The translations under genes were made by a program, and so were the position numbers. 64,000 bases of DNA from Spirosoma terrae (GTDB lineage Bacteria > Bacteroidota > Bacteroidia > Cytophagales > Spirosomataceae): positions 1-64,000 of the forward strand of contig NZ_JAAFZH010000011.1 in the NCBI RefSeq assembly GCF_010435915.1. The letters run 5' to 3'. The notes under the pieces were generated by a model. That model was not told the origin of the DNA and did no database searches. It saw nothing but the letters and a program-made list of their open reading frames with translations. Each line of letters opens with the position of its first letter. The stretch's first letter is position 1. Shown piece after piece: positions 1 through 9,463 of this stretch.

Positions 1-3000
1 GTGGTAGTGCTGCTGGATGGCAGCAACACGCCGATCGCATCGACGACCACCAACGCCAGTGGCATCTACAGCTTCACGGGCCTGACCCCGGGTGTACCTT
101 ACTCGGTGAGCTTCGTGGCGCCGACGGGTTACACGGCTACGATCGCCAACGCGGGTGGGGATGACACCAAAGACAGCGATGCCAATCCGGTAACGGGTCA
201 GACCCAGTCGGTGACCTTAGCGCCGGGTGAGAACAATCCAAACCTGGACGCTGGTTTCTATCCTGCCTGCCCAACCAACTTCAGTCTGGTTGCTTCAGCG
301 GATGCTAATCTGTGTGCAGGAGATTCTCTACAGCTATTTGCATCGAGCGGAATTCCGGGTGCCAAAATCTGCTGGTTCCTGAATCCGACCGATTCAATAC
401 CTTTTGCCATCGTAGACAATGGTGTGGCCGTTATTGTTAAACCATCGCTCACCACTACGTATTACGCAGAAGCGTCTATTGACGGATGTTATAGCCCGTT
501 TGAGCCGGTTGTTGTGACAGTTATTAATGTTCCAGCGCCAGTTGTAGCGGGTAACGTTAGAAATGTTTGTCCTGCTCAGACCGCGAATCTGGCAACGGTT
601 CAGATTAGCAACAGTAACGCAAATATGACTTACGAGTGGTATACAAGCTCAGTACGTTCGCAGGCTACGCGTGTCACTAACTTGACCGCAGTGGCCGCAG
701 GACAATACTACTTGTTTGCTCGTTCGCAAGAGGGATGCTATAGTGCACCAGCTATCGTTAATGTTGAAATCGTTAACTGTAACTGTGTAAATCTGGCAGA
801 AGTACGGGTTGATCCAGTTCCAGCAGTGTGCGGTGTTGATCCTGCTACGTTGAAAGCTACGATCTCAGGTTCGGCAACGAGCATTACCTGGACAACGACA
901 GGATCTGGTACGTTTAGCTCGACAACCAGCCTGACGGCAACCTATACACCGTCGGTGAGCGATGTCGCTAGTGGTTCAGTTATAATCACGGCTACAACGA
1001 ATGATCCTGATGGTCCTGGTGGTGTATGTACTGCATCTTCGTATCCAGTTATTCTAAGAATCAACAAGCGCCCAGACGCTCCTGTTGGTGTTGCTTGCGA
1101 CGATACACTCGTTTGCCAGGGCACATCTACAAAGCTGATTGGCTTTGCTCCTGGTGCCAGAATCAATTGGTATAATGAAAATGGTACGTTATTGGCAACA
1201 ACTCAAAGTGGCGGTAAAGTAACGATTACGCCAACTAAAGCAGGCGCTAATGTTTACTACGCAGAAGCCATAGGCGCTGAAAATTGTACGAGCACTACAC
1301 GTACGTCGATTACGGTGACAGTTGGTACATGTCTAGCTGACCTGGCTGTTGTGAAAAAAGTAATGACGGCGGGTCCATACAGCGTAGGACAGAAAGTTAC
1401 CTACTCCATAACAGCATCGAACAATGGCCCAATTACGGCTACCGATGTGAAAATGAGTGATATACTGCCTGCAACGCTGACCTATGTTAGTGCGACACCA
1501 ACAGGTGAGTTCAACCCTGCTACGGGAGTTTGGACGATTGGAACCTTAACGTCAGGTTCGAACCGCAACCTGTTTGTTGAAGCGACAATCAATGGTACGG
1601 GCTCAATTAAAAATACGGCAACAATTAGTGGTACGAACAACGATCCGAAGTATCCACAAAACGATACGTCGTCTGTAACCATACCAGTTAATCTGTGTAA
1701 CGTACAGCCACCATATATTGCCTGCGCAGCTACTGAAATTTGCAAAGGAGACGCAACCACGCTAAAAGCGGTTGGTTGTGAAGGTGGTAGCGTGAGATGG
1801 TCTGATGGACAGACAGGTGTTTCGGTTAGCATCAAGCCAACAGTAACAACTACCTATTCTGCCAGCTGCGTTATGCCTAACGGTTGTGTGAGTGCGGCAT
1901 CTAACCTAATCAAGGTGACGGTAGTTGATCCTCAGCCGCCGGTGATTGTGGCAAGCGCAAGTTATGTATGCCCAGGTGCATCAGTAACATTAACAGCGTC
2001 TGGATGCGTAGGTGGTACGATCGAATGGTCTGAAGGCCCACAAACCGGAGCGTCAATTGTAGTGAATCCGTACACGAAGACAACCTATACCGCAACCTGC
2101 CGTATTGCTAACTGTCTGAGTGCACCAGCTACAAAAACGATCGACATTGCTACCGATCTGCCAACGCCAACAATCGTCTGCAGCCAAACATCAGTTTGCC
2201 CAGGTGGTACCGTAACGTTGACAGTTAATAACTGTGTAGGAACGCCGATCTGGAGCAGCACGACCGCCACAACAGGCAGTATCGTTGTGACGCCAACCGT
2301 TGGTAACAATAGCTATAGTGTGTACTGTAAAAACGGTGCCTGCTCTAGCAAGCGATCTGAGATTTACACGATTACTGTAGTACCAGCTGCAATACCAACT
2401 GTTACGGCTGATGTGGATACAGTTTGTGCAAACGGTAAGGTTGTACTGACAGCTGAAGGATGTAATGGCACTGTAATCTGGAACAACCAGCAGACAGGAT
2501 CGAGCATCACAGTGACACCAAGTGCATCGACCAGCTACTTTGCACAGTGTAAAACGGGCGACAATTGCTTGAGCGCTCCATCAAATTCGGTAGCGATCAC
2601 CGTTGTAACGCCATCGGCACCAATCGTAGCCACCTCGAGTCTGTCAGTATGTAGCGGCAATGTCGTTACGCTCTCGGCAACAGGTTGCCAGGGTACGGTG
2701 AAATGGTACGGTGTGGATAAAGTAGGTGCTTCTGTCCAGATCATGCCAACTGAAACGAAGGAATACTATGCAACCTGTACGATCGGTAGCTGCGAAAGCG
2801 CTCCATCAAATAAAGTTCGCATACGTGTGACTACGTCGGGTGGAACTCCGCCAACTGTAGCAGCGTCTAGTCTGGCAGTGTGTAGCGGTAGCGTTGTTTC
2901 GTTGAGCGCAACAGGTTGTAGCGGCACCGTTCTGTGGTCTGATGGTCAGACAGGAGCCGTTGTCTCTGTAACCGCTACGCCAACAAACAAAGAGTTCAAC

Positions 3001-6000
3001 GCGGTGTGTATGACGAATGGTACTTGTGCCAGCGGTGGATCTGAAGTGATCAGACTGACGGTAACACCAACGCCAACACCAACTATCACCCGTTGCGTAT
3101 GTAGCGCCGATACGATCTGCCCAGGTGAGAATGTGAAACTGAGCGTGAAAAATTGCCAGGGAACTCCTTACTGGAGTACTGGTGAGACTACTGCCAGCAT
3201 CATTGTAACACCAGGTGTCACTACGTCTTACACGGTATACTGTCAGGACGGAGCATGTAAGAGCCAGTCATCGCAGCCATACACTGTCACTGTGATTCCA
3301 GTAGCTGCCCCAACTATTGTAGCGTCTGCTACGACGGTTGCGCCTGGCGGTACCATCTCGCTAACAGCGACGGGTTGCGCAGGTGATGTGATCTGGTCAG
3401 CTAACGACGTCAACGGTAATAATAAAGGTTCTGTAATTGTCGTCAGACCAGAAGGAGCCCAGACTTACTACGCACAATGTAAGTTCCGTGAATGTCTGAG
3501 CAACCCATCGAATACCATTACGGTTAATCGTGGCGATTGCCCAGTGAAAGCAGGTACGTTGACGCCTGTAAATCCAACTGTTTGTGCTGGAACGAGTACA
3601 ACGGTTACGGTAGCCGCTACGTCGAATGGAGGAATCGTACAGCCAACTGGTTACTCTGTACTATATGTACTGACGAAAGGAGCCGGCCTGGTTGTTGACC
3701 AAACCAGCACGACGCCAAGCTTCTCCGTACCAGCTCAGGCTGAGAACTACACGATCCATACGCTGGTATACAATGCAGATCCTAGCAGTCCAAATTATCT
3801 GAATCTGTCTGCGATCAAGCCTGGTATAACAACCGCTACGGATGTGATTAAGCTAATCGCTGATCAGCATGCATGTGCAGATCTGGATCTGACCGGTGCT
3901 ACCGTAAATGTGAGATCTGTAGCTGCTCCAACCTTAACGGCTGGTCCTTCACTCACGGTTTGCTCCGGCTCGACTGTGAAACTGACGGCTGCTGGCTGCG
4001 AAGGCGGTACAGTAACCTGGAGTGACGGTTCGGTAGGTGCCAGCATCAATAAAGTGGTTTACAGCGATCTGTCAATGACAGCTACCTGTACAATCGATGG
4101 TTGCACAAGTGCTATGTCGCAGAGCATCAACATCAAACTGGGTACATCAAACATCCCGGCTATTGTTGTCGACAAACCAACGATCTGTGTTGGTGAGACG
4201 GTTTCTCTGACGGCAACAGGCTGCAATGGTGGTACGTATGTCTGGTCTGATCCTGCAAGTACAACGGGCAGCGTGTTAACGGTAACGCCAACCGCAACGG
4301 CTCAGTACCGCGTGAAGTGTAAAGTAGGTGAGTGCGAAAGCGAATGGTCTGCTTACAACACGATCGCAGTAGGTGCCCCGGCTGCTCCAACAGTAAGCAT
4401 CCTGGGTGGCGGTACCAGCACAACAGCTTGCTTCGGCTCACCAGTGACGCTGGTAGCAGAAGGTTGTGGTCCGAACAGCTACGTAACATGGTCTAATAAT
4501 CAGGTTGGTCAGTCGATCACCGTATCGTTGGCATCCAGCGTAACCTACACGGCCCGCTGCTGCACCTCGAACCAGTGTAAGAGTGAGCCATCTAACGCCG
4601 TAGCGATTACGGTACTGCCGAAGGTTCCACAACCAACGGTAGTTGATAAAACAAATACGTGTCCGTTCAATACAGTTGATCTGAGCACGGCGGTGACAAG
4701 CAGCGTGGCGACAACGGGTGGTGTGTTTGAGTTCTACACAAATGCAGCGCTCAGCCCAGAATCTAAAGTCGCTAATCCAGCAGCGGTGGGTACGGGAACG
4801 TACTACGTAGTGGAGAAAACGACGAATGGATGCTACGGTCTGCCAGTTGCGATCCACGTACAGATTAATACCTGTAGCGAACCAACACCGTGCGATGCCC
4901 AGAATCCAGCTACGGCTGATGCGGGTGCCGATGCTAGTATCTGTGCCGCCAAATCTTACCAGCTCAATGGTAAGATTGGCGGAACGGCCAAAGTTTCTTA
5001 CTGGAAATCGAGTGGTAATGGTACGTTCGACAATCCATATTTGCCGAACGCTACCTATACCGCCAGCGCCGAAGATATACTGGCTGGTAAGGTAACGCTG
5101 ACCCTGTCGGCAAGCACGAACAACGCCAATTGTCCAGTAGCGACCGATGACATGATCCTGACCATCGACGGTGGTAAAACAACACCAGTCGTTTCGGTGG
5201 TAGGTAATACTAATCTGTGCTTCGGCGATTCTGTAACACTGAAAGCGCCAGATGGTGCTGGCGGTTATCTGTGGAGCAATAAGGCTAAAACACAAAGCCT
5301 TGTTGTGAAAACAAGCGGAGTCTACAGCGTTCAGCTGATCGATGGTAAAGGTTGTAGCTCTGTAAAATCGGCTGATGTAGTCGTTAACGTAGCAGCGCCC
5401 GTACTGCCACCGCTGGTCAAAAATCTGCGCAATACTTGCCCAGAGAAAATTGTTGACCTGACCAAAGCCGTATCGTCGCCAACACCAGGAAGCTCGTATA
5501 TCTACCGGATTTGCGAGTGTACTACGTCGAACATTGTTATCCGCCCGGATTCAGTGTGCGAAGGCAACTACTGGATTGTCGAGAGAGGACCAACGGGTTG
5601 CTTGAGCAAACCATCGAAAGTGGTTGTGAAAGTGTTCAACTGTGCTACGGATACACTCGATACGGATGTTAGCATCGCTAAAACAGCGGATAAGAGCATC
5701 GTGAAACGTGGTGAAACCGTGACGTACACACTGACTGTAAGCAACAACGGTAAACACACCGCTCATCATGTTGACGTGCGTGACGTACTACCAAAAGGCT
5801 TAGAGGTTGTGCCGGGTCCTGCGCCAACTTATACGTTGTCGAACGGTGTCATTACACAGACGCTCGACAGTCTGCCAGCTGGCAAATCGACCTCAATCGT
5901 CTTTGCGGCTCGTCTGCTGAACCGTGGTGAAGTGACCAACACAGCGGAGATTACGTATCTTGACAACAACGACCCGAATCTGGCTAACAACACATCCAGC

Positions 6001-8292
6001 GTAACGGTAAGAGATACATCGACTGCTAAAGCTGGAGTTGTTGGTCTGGCTAAAGCGGTAGTAGGTACGCCATCTGCAGTTGGAGATTCACTGATTAACG
6101 TTCGTTACGGATTTGTTCTGACCAACATGGGTGACGATACACTCCGCAACGTACAGGTGACGGATGATCTGGCGTACGCTTTCTCGCCGAACACAATTCA
6201 GGCGGTTACGGTTAGCTCGATCAATCCTGACTTTACGCTGAATCAGAACTCAGCTTTCACAGGTACAGCAGGTAACACACAACTCTTTGACTCTACAACG
6301 AGCTATATTGCTCCAAATAGATCACAGATGTTCTTCCTGGACGTAACCGTGAAGCGTACAGCAGGTGATACGACGAAAACATTCCGCAACATAGCCAGCG
6401 TATCGGCTCTAAGTAACGGAATCAGAATCGAAGACCTGTCTACGAATGGATCTGATGTTGATCCGGATGGTGATGGTGATCCTACAAACAACACCAGTTT
6501 CTCGGTGTTCACGTTGGGCGATACATTACCAACTGGTCCAAGCATCGGGGTAGCCCTGGCTGTTGTAAAAGTTGAGCCACAAGCCGACAGCAGCTACAAC
6601 GTGACCTATAAGGCAACGGTTAAAAACTTCGGCGACGTAACACTCCACGGAGTTAGCCTAACCGATAGTCTGGTGAAAGCCTTTACAACGCCAACAGCGT
6701 ACTCGGTTGTGGGTGCACCGGTTGTAGGAGCAGGTAGCCACCTGGTAGCTAACACGGGCTTTAACGGTAATACACAATCGAATCTGTTAACGAACCTCAG
6801 CTATCTGAATGCTGGCGAACAGGATACGGTGCTGATTACAGTTAATATCAAGCCGAATGGTAATAACGGTCCGTTCTACTCAAGCATTATAGCCGAAGGA
6901 CGTACTGCCGATTCGACTCAGACTGTAACCGATATTTCGAACAACGGTCTAGATCCGAAACCAGAAGGTGCCACGGCAACGGGTGTTCGTTTCGATCTGC
7001 CAGCGGGTCTGTTAGGGGTTGCGAAATCAGTAGGTACGCCAACCGAAGTGGAAACTGGAGTGTACGACATTCCATATACCATTACGTTGAGCAACCTCGG
7101 TACTGTGCCATTAACGAATGTTCAGGTGGTTGATAACCTATCCGAAACCTTCGGTCATGGCGCGCTGATCGTAAGCAACCACATTCCGGTAACTGCCGGT
7201 GCTGGTCTGACTGTCGATACACTGTACACCGGTCAGGGATTAGTAACGAAAATGCTGGTTGACTCGCTGAGTTCGCTGGCTGTAGGAGCTAGCCGGAGCC
7301 TGTCGTTCAATGTACGGGTCGATGTGAAGAATGCTGATTCGCTGACCTTTTACAACACGGCTTACGCAACAGCGCTGGCTGCTGGTAACGTAGTGGTAGC
7401 TGATACGTCGACGGCAGGAACCGATAACGACCCAGACAATGACCTCGATCCACGTAACAACAGTGAGCCAACGCCAATTGCGTTGAACAACCTCACCGGA
7501 GCAACCTACATCGGTGTAGCCATGGCCGTTTCGGATACAGTACGTCAGCCAAACGGTAGCTACAACGTAACGTATAAAGTTGTGGTGCAGAACTTTGGTA
7601 AAGAAAACCTGAAAGCCGTGTCGATCAGTGATTCGTTATCGAAGGTGTTTAACAGCCAGACGGGAGCAACTTACGCAATAGTGCAGGCGCCGATTACGAC
7701 CTCAACGGGTAGTACGCTGAAACTGAACGGAGACTTCGATGGAGGTTTACAGCCACTACTGGTACTAGGTGACAGCACAAGCACACTGGCTGCTGGTAAA
7801 ACAGATACCATCCAGTTCGTGGTGAACGTAACCAGCAATGGTAGCACAACAACGTTCCTCAATTCGGTTTACGCAGAAGCTATTGCCAGTACCGGTAAGG
7901 TGTCGGATATTTCGACCAATGGATTAATACCTGATCTGAACGGAAATGGTAATCCAACGGATCTGAATGAGCGCGAAGCGACTCCGTTGAATCTGCCAAT
8001 CTCGAACGCAGGTGTCTTTATTCCAGAAGGCTTCTCGCCAAATGGTGACGGCATTAACGATCTGTTCGTGATTCGCGGTCTGGCTGGAGTAACGGTTAGC
8101 CTGGAAATCTACAATCGCTGGGGTCATATGGTCTACAAAAATGATGACTACCAAAATGATTGGAATGGTAAGCCTAATACGGGTGTCATGATCGGCTCTG
8201 ATGCTGATGGACTACCAGACGGTACGTACTACTACGTTGTGAAGACGAGCGACGGCCGCAAGTTTGTACGATATATGATGATTAACCGCTAA
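1..8292 (+). CDS. Giant multidomain surface protein with T9SS type B (gliding-motility C-terminal) sorting domain, 5' partial
   Basis: The frame is open from the window edge, so the start lies upstream; 2763 residues are visible. Residues 1-90 form an SdrD/CnaB-like beta domain (ASGIYSFTGLTPG, DAGFYP). About 90-1790 is a chain of Ig/PKD-like modules; roughly eleven, between about 565 and 1540, share a four-Cys pattern VCxGxxVxLxAxGC...W...C...C. DUF11 domains sit at about 447-563 and 1887-2004. Four longer DUF11-like repeats of about 155-168 residues start near 2011, 2180, 2333 and 2501. The last about 93 residues (from 2671: FSPNGDGINDLFVI, IYNRWGHMVYK, DGTYYYVV) are the CHU_C/type B domain that sends proteins through the T9SS. 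The PorP/SprF gene starts 5 nt after the stop. By family knowledge such proteins are cell-surface adhesins or gliding-type filaments; the ligand is unknown. Confidence 0.93.
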   Translation: MVVLLDGSNTPIASTTTNASGIYSFTGLTPGVPYSVSFVAPTGYTATIANAGGDDTKDSDANPVTGQTQSVTLAPGENNPNLDAGFYPACPTNFSLVASADANLCAGDSLQLFASSGIPGAKICWFLNPTDSIPFAIVDNGVAVIVKPSLTTTYYAEASIDGCYSPFEPVVVTVINVPAPVVAGNVRNVCPAQTANLATVQISNSNANMTYEWYTSSVRSQATRVTNLTAVAAGQYYLFARSQEGCYSAPAIVNVEIVNCNCVNLAEVRVDPVPAVCGVDPATLKATISGSATSITWTTTGSGTFSSTTSLTATYTPSVSDVASGSVIITATTNDPDGPGGVCTASSYPVILRINKRPDAPVGVACDDTLVCQGTSTKLIGFAPGARINWYNENGTLLATTQSGGKVTITPTKAGANVYYAEAIGAENCTSTTRTSITVTVGTCLADLAVVKKVMTAGPYSVGQKVTYSITASNNGPITATDVKMSDILPATLTYVSATPTGEFNPATGVWTIGTLTSGSNRNLFVEATINGTGSIKNTATISGTNNDPKYPQNDTSSVTIPVNLCNVQPPYIACAATEICKGDATTLKAVGCEGGSVRWSDGQTGVSVSIKPTVTTTYSASCVMPNGCVSAASNLIKVTVVDPQPPVIVASASYVCPGASVTLTASGCVGGTIEWSEGPQTGASIVVNPYTKTTYTATCRIANCLSAPATKTIDIATDLPTPTIVCSQTSVCPGGTVTLTVNNCVGTPIWSSTTATTGSIVVTPTVGNNSYSVYCKNGACSSKRSEIYTITVVPAAIPTVTADVDTVCANGKVVLTAEGCNGTVIWNNQQTGSSITVTPSASTSYFAQCKTGDNCLSAPSNSVAITVVTPSAPIVATSSLSVCSGNVVTLSATGCQGTVKWYGVDKVGASVQIMPTETKEYYATCTIGSCESAPSNKVRIRVTTSGGTPPTVAASSLAVCSGSVVSLSATGCSGTVLWSDGQTGAVVSVTATPTNKEFNAVCMTNGTCASGGSEVIRLTVTPTPTPTITRCVCSADTICPGENVKLSVKNCQGTPYWSTGETTASIIVTPGVTTSYTVYCQDGACKSQSSQPYTVTVIPVAAPTIVASATTVAPGGTISLTATGCAGDVIWSANDVNGNNKGSVIVVRPEGAQTYYAQCKFRECLSNPSNTITVNRGDCPVKAGTLTPVNPTVCAGTSTTVTVAATSNGGIVQPTGYSVLYVLTKGAGLVVDQTSTTPSFSVPAQAENYTIHTLVYNADPSSPNYLNLSAIKPGITTATDVIKLIADQHACADLDLTGATVNVRSVAAPTLTAGPSLTVCSGSTVKLTAAGCEGGTVTWSDGSVGASINKVVYSDLSMTATCTIDGCTSAMSQSINIKLGTSNIPAIVVDKPTICVGETVSLTATGCNGGTYVWSDPASTTGSVLTVTPTATAQYRVKCKVGECESEWSAYNTIAVGAPAAPTVSILGGGTSTTACFGSPVTLVAEGCGPNSYVTWSNNQVGQSITVSLASSVTYTARCCTSNQCKSEPSNAVAITVLPKVPQPTVVDKTNTCPFNTVDLSTAVTSSVATTGGVFEFYTNAALSPESKVANPAAVGTGTYYVVEKTTNGCYGLPVAIHVQINTCSEPTPCDAQNPATADAGADASICAAKSYQLNGKIGGTAKVSYWKSSGNGTFDNPYLPNATYTASAEDILAGKVTLTLSASTNNANCPVATDDMILTIDGGKTTPVVSVVGNTNLCFGDSVTLKAPDGAGGYLWSNKAKTQSLVVKTSGVYSVQLIDGKGCSSVKSADVVVNVAAPVLPPLVKNLRNTCPEKIVDLTKAVSSPTPGSSYIYRICECTTSNIVIRPDSVCEGNYWIVERGPTGCLSKPSKVVVKVFNCATDTLDTDVSIAKTADKSIVKRGETVTYTLTVSNNGKHTAHHVDVRDVLPKGLEVVPGPAPTYTLSNGVITQTLDSLPAGKSTSIVFAARLLNRGEVTNTAEITYLDNNDPNLANNTSSVTVRDTSTAKAGVVGLAKAVVGTPSAVGDSLINVRYGFVLTNMGDDTLRNVQVTDDLAYAFSPNTIQAVTVSSINPDFTLNQNSAFTGTAGNTQLFDSTTSYIAPNRSQMFFLDVTVKRTAGDTTKTFRNIASVSALSNGIRIEDLSTNGSDVDPDGDGDPTNNTSFSVFTLGDTLPTGPSIGVALAVVKVEPQADSSYNVTYKATVKNFGDVTLHGVSLTDSLVKAFTTPTAYSVVGAPVVGAGSHLVANTGFNGNTQSNLLTNLSYLNAGEQDTVLITVNIKPNGNNGPFYSSIIAEGRTADSTQTVTDISNNGLDPKPEGATATGVRFDLPAGLLGVAKSVGTPTEVETGVYDIPYTITLSNLGTVPLTNVQVVDNLSETFGHGALIVSNHIPVTAGAGLTVDTLYTGQGLVTKMLVDSLSSLAVGASRSLSFNVRVDVKNADSLTFYNTAYATALAAGNVVVADTSTAGTDNDPDNDLDPRNNSEPTPIALNNLTGATYIGVAMAVSDTVRQPNGSYNVTYKVVVQNFGKENLKAVSISDSLSKVFNSQTGATYAIVQAPITTSTGSTLKLNGDFDGGLQPLLVLGDSTSTLAAGKTDTIQFVVNVTSNGSTTTFLNSVYAEAIASTGKVSDISTNGLIPDLNGNGNPTDLNEREATPLNLPISNAGVFIPEGFSPNGDGINDLFVIRGLAGVTVSLEIYNRWGHMVYKNDDYQNDWNGKPNTGVMIGSDADGLPDGTYYYVVKTSDGRKFVRYMMINR

Positions 8293-8297
8293 TACCG

Positions 8298-9275
8298 ATG
8301 TCAAATCAGTTTTCAACTAAACATTGGGCAGTCGTACTGCTGCTGATCCTTGGGATCAGCAGCAGACAGGTCCGGGCGCAGCAGGACAAGATGTTCTCGC
8401 AATACATGTTTAACATGATGGCGCTCAATCCGGCTTACGCTGGTAGCCGCGACGTACTGAGCATGTCGGCTCTCTACCGTAATCAGTGGACCGGCGTAGA
8501 AGGTGCTCCGCAAACGGCAACCTTCACGATGGACATGCCTTTGAATCGGGAGCGGGTCGGTGTTGGCTTGCAATTGTATGGCGATAAGTACGGAGCTGTG
8601 CAGGAAGCAGGAGGTTTTGCTTCGTATGCCTTCCGTATTAAAGTCGGTAGCCGTTCAACACTGGCCCTGGGTTTACAGGCGGGTGCTGCGAGCTACAACG
8701 TTAATCTGGCCGATATTCGAACGAGTCCAGATGGTGGCCAGATTGATCCGGCCTTTGCCAACAACATTTCGAAGATATTGCCCAACTTCGGTACGGGTAT
8801 TTATCTGAGCAATGATCGGGGGTATATCGGCGTATCGGTTCCACGACTGATTAAAAACAAGCTAACCGAATACAACGTTGGTACGGTTATTTCAACGCAG
8901 CGTCGACACGGCTATCTGGCAGCAGGTTTTGTGGTCGGTATCAGCCCGGTAGTGAAAATGAAGCCATCGATGCTGGTGAAATACGCTGAAGGTGCCCCCC
9001 TGGGATTTGACGGGAACATCAACTTCTGGTTTGCTGACCGATTCGCTATTGGTGCATCGGTCCGTAAAAACCAGTTCTCCGACTGGAGTATGGTTGGTAC
9101 GGATGCCATTATCGGTATGCTGGAGGTGCAGCTCACGGATCAGTTCCGCTTTGGCTATGCTTACGATCGCACGATGAACAATTTTAAGGACGTAGCGCCA
9201 AGCTCGCACGAGATCATGATTCGCTATGAGTTTGGCTTCGGTAAAAACCGTATCCTGACTCCGCGCTATTTCTAA
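8298..9275 (+). CDS. PorP/SprF family type IX secretion membrane protein
   Basis: 325 residues. An N-terminal signal peptide (hydrophobic core VVLLLILGIS, cleavage near VRAQ) is followed by the family hallmark FSQYMFNMMALNPAYAGSRD and then a predicted outer-membrane beta-barrel. PorP/SprF proteins anchor or help export T9SS type B substrates at the outer membrane. The gene starts 5 nt after the stop of the giant type B surface protein, which points to co-transcription and probably translational coupling; it is the natural partner of that protein. A strong hairpin terminator follows at 9292. A paralogue lies at 11971-12885. Confidence in the family is high; the specific pairing is inferred from adjacency. 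Confidence 0.93.
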   Translation: MSNQFSTKHWAVVLLLILGISSRQVRAQQDKMFSQYMFNMMALNPAYAGSRDVLSMSALYRNQWTGVEGAPQTATFTMDMPLNRERVGVGLQLYGDKYGAVQEAGGFASYAFRIKVGSRSTLALGLQAGAASYNVNLADIRTSPDGGQIDPAFANNISKILPNFGTGIYLSNDRGYIGVSVPRLIKNKLTEYNVGTVISTQRRHGYLAAGFVVGISPVVKMKPSMLVKYAEGAPLGFDGNINFWFADRFAIGASVRKNQFSDWSMVGTDAIIGMLEVQLTDQFRFGYAYDRTMNNFKDVAPSSHEIMIRYEFGFGKNRILTPRYF

Positions 9276-9291
9276 AAAACCGGAAAAGCGT

Positions 9292-9350
9292 AAAAGGCGT
9301 AAGAGAGAAGACAACGCAACCGGTCTTCTTTCTTACGCCTTTTTATTTTT
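9292..9350 (+). terminator. Rho-independent terminator after the adhesin-PorP pair
   Basis: A 21-bp stem with one mismatch (9292-9312 with 9324-9344) and a short loop is followed by a T-rich run. It closes the adhesin-PorP transcript 16 nt after the PorP stop. The arm starts with A and ends with T runs, so it could also work on the opposite strand. Confidence 0.8.
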
Positions 9351-9463
9351 TAGAGTCCGCCATTTTTCAACTTCGGCGCAGTATTTGCTTATTTGCAAAG
9401 TATGTTCGTACGGCTTGATTGCTGTATATACCAGGCAAGAGCCTTAAAAATACCACTCCTTTT

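Noticed and set aside
1690..4620. Repeated modules of the adhesin as a possible CRISPR or DNA satellite array
   Set aside because: The repeats are diverged at the DNA level, keep one reading frame and have Ig-like protein character.
4438..5295. 285-codon minus-strand frame inside the adhesin gene
   Set aside because: Its translation is an antisense shadow of the repetitive adhesin (rich in Arg, Cys and Ile without domain pattern).
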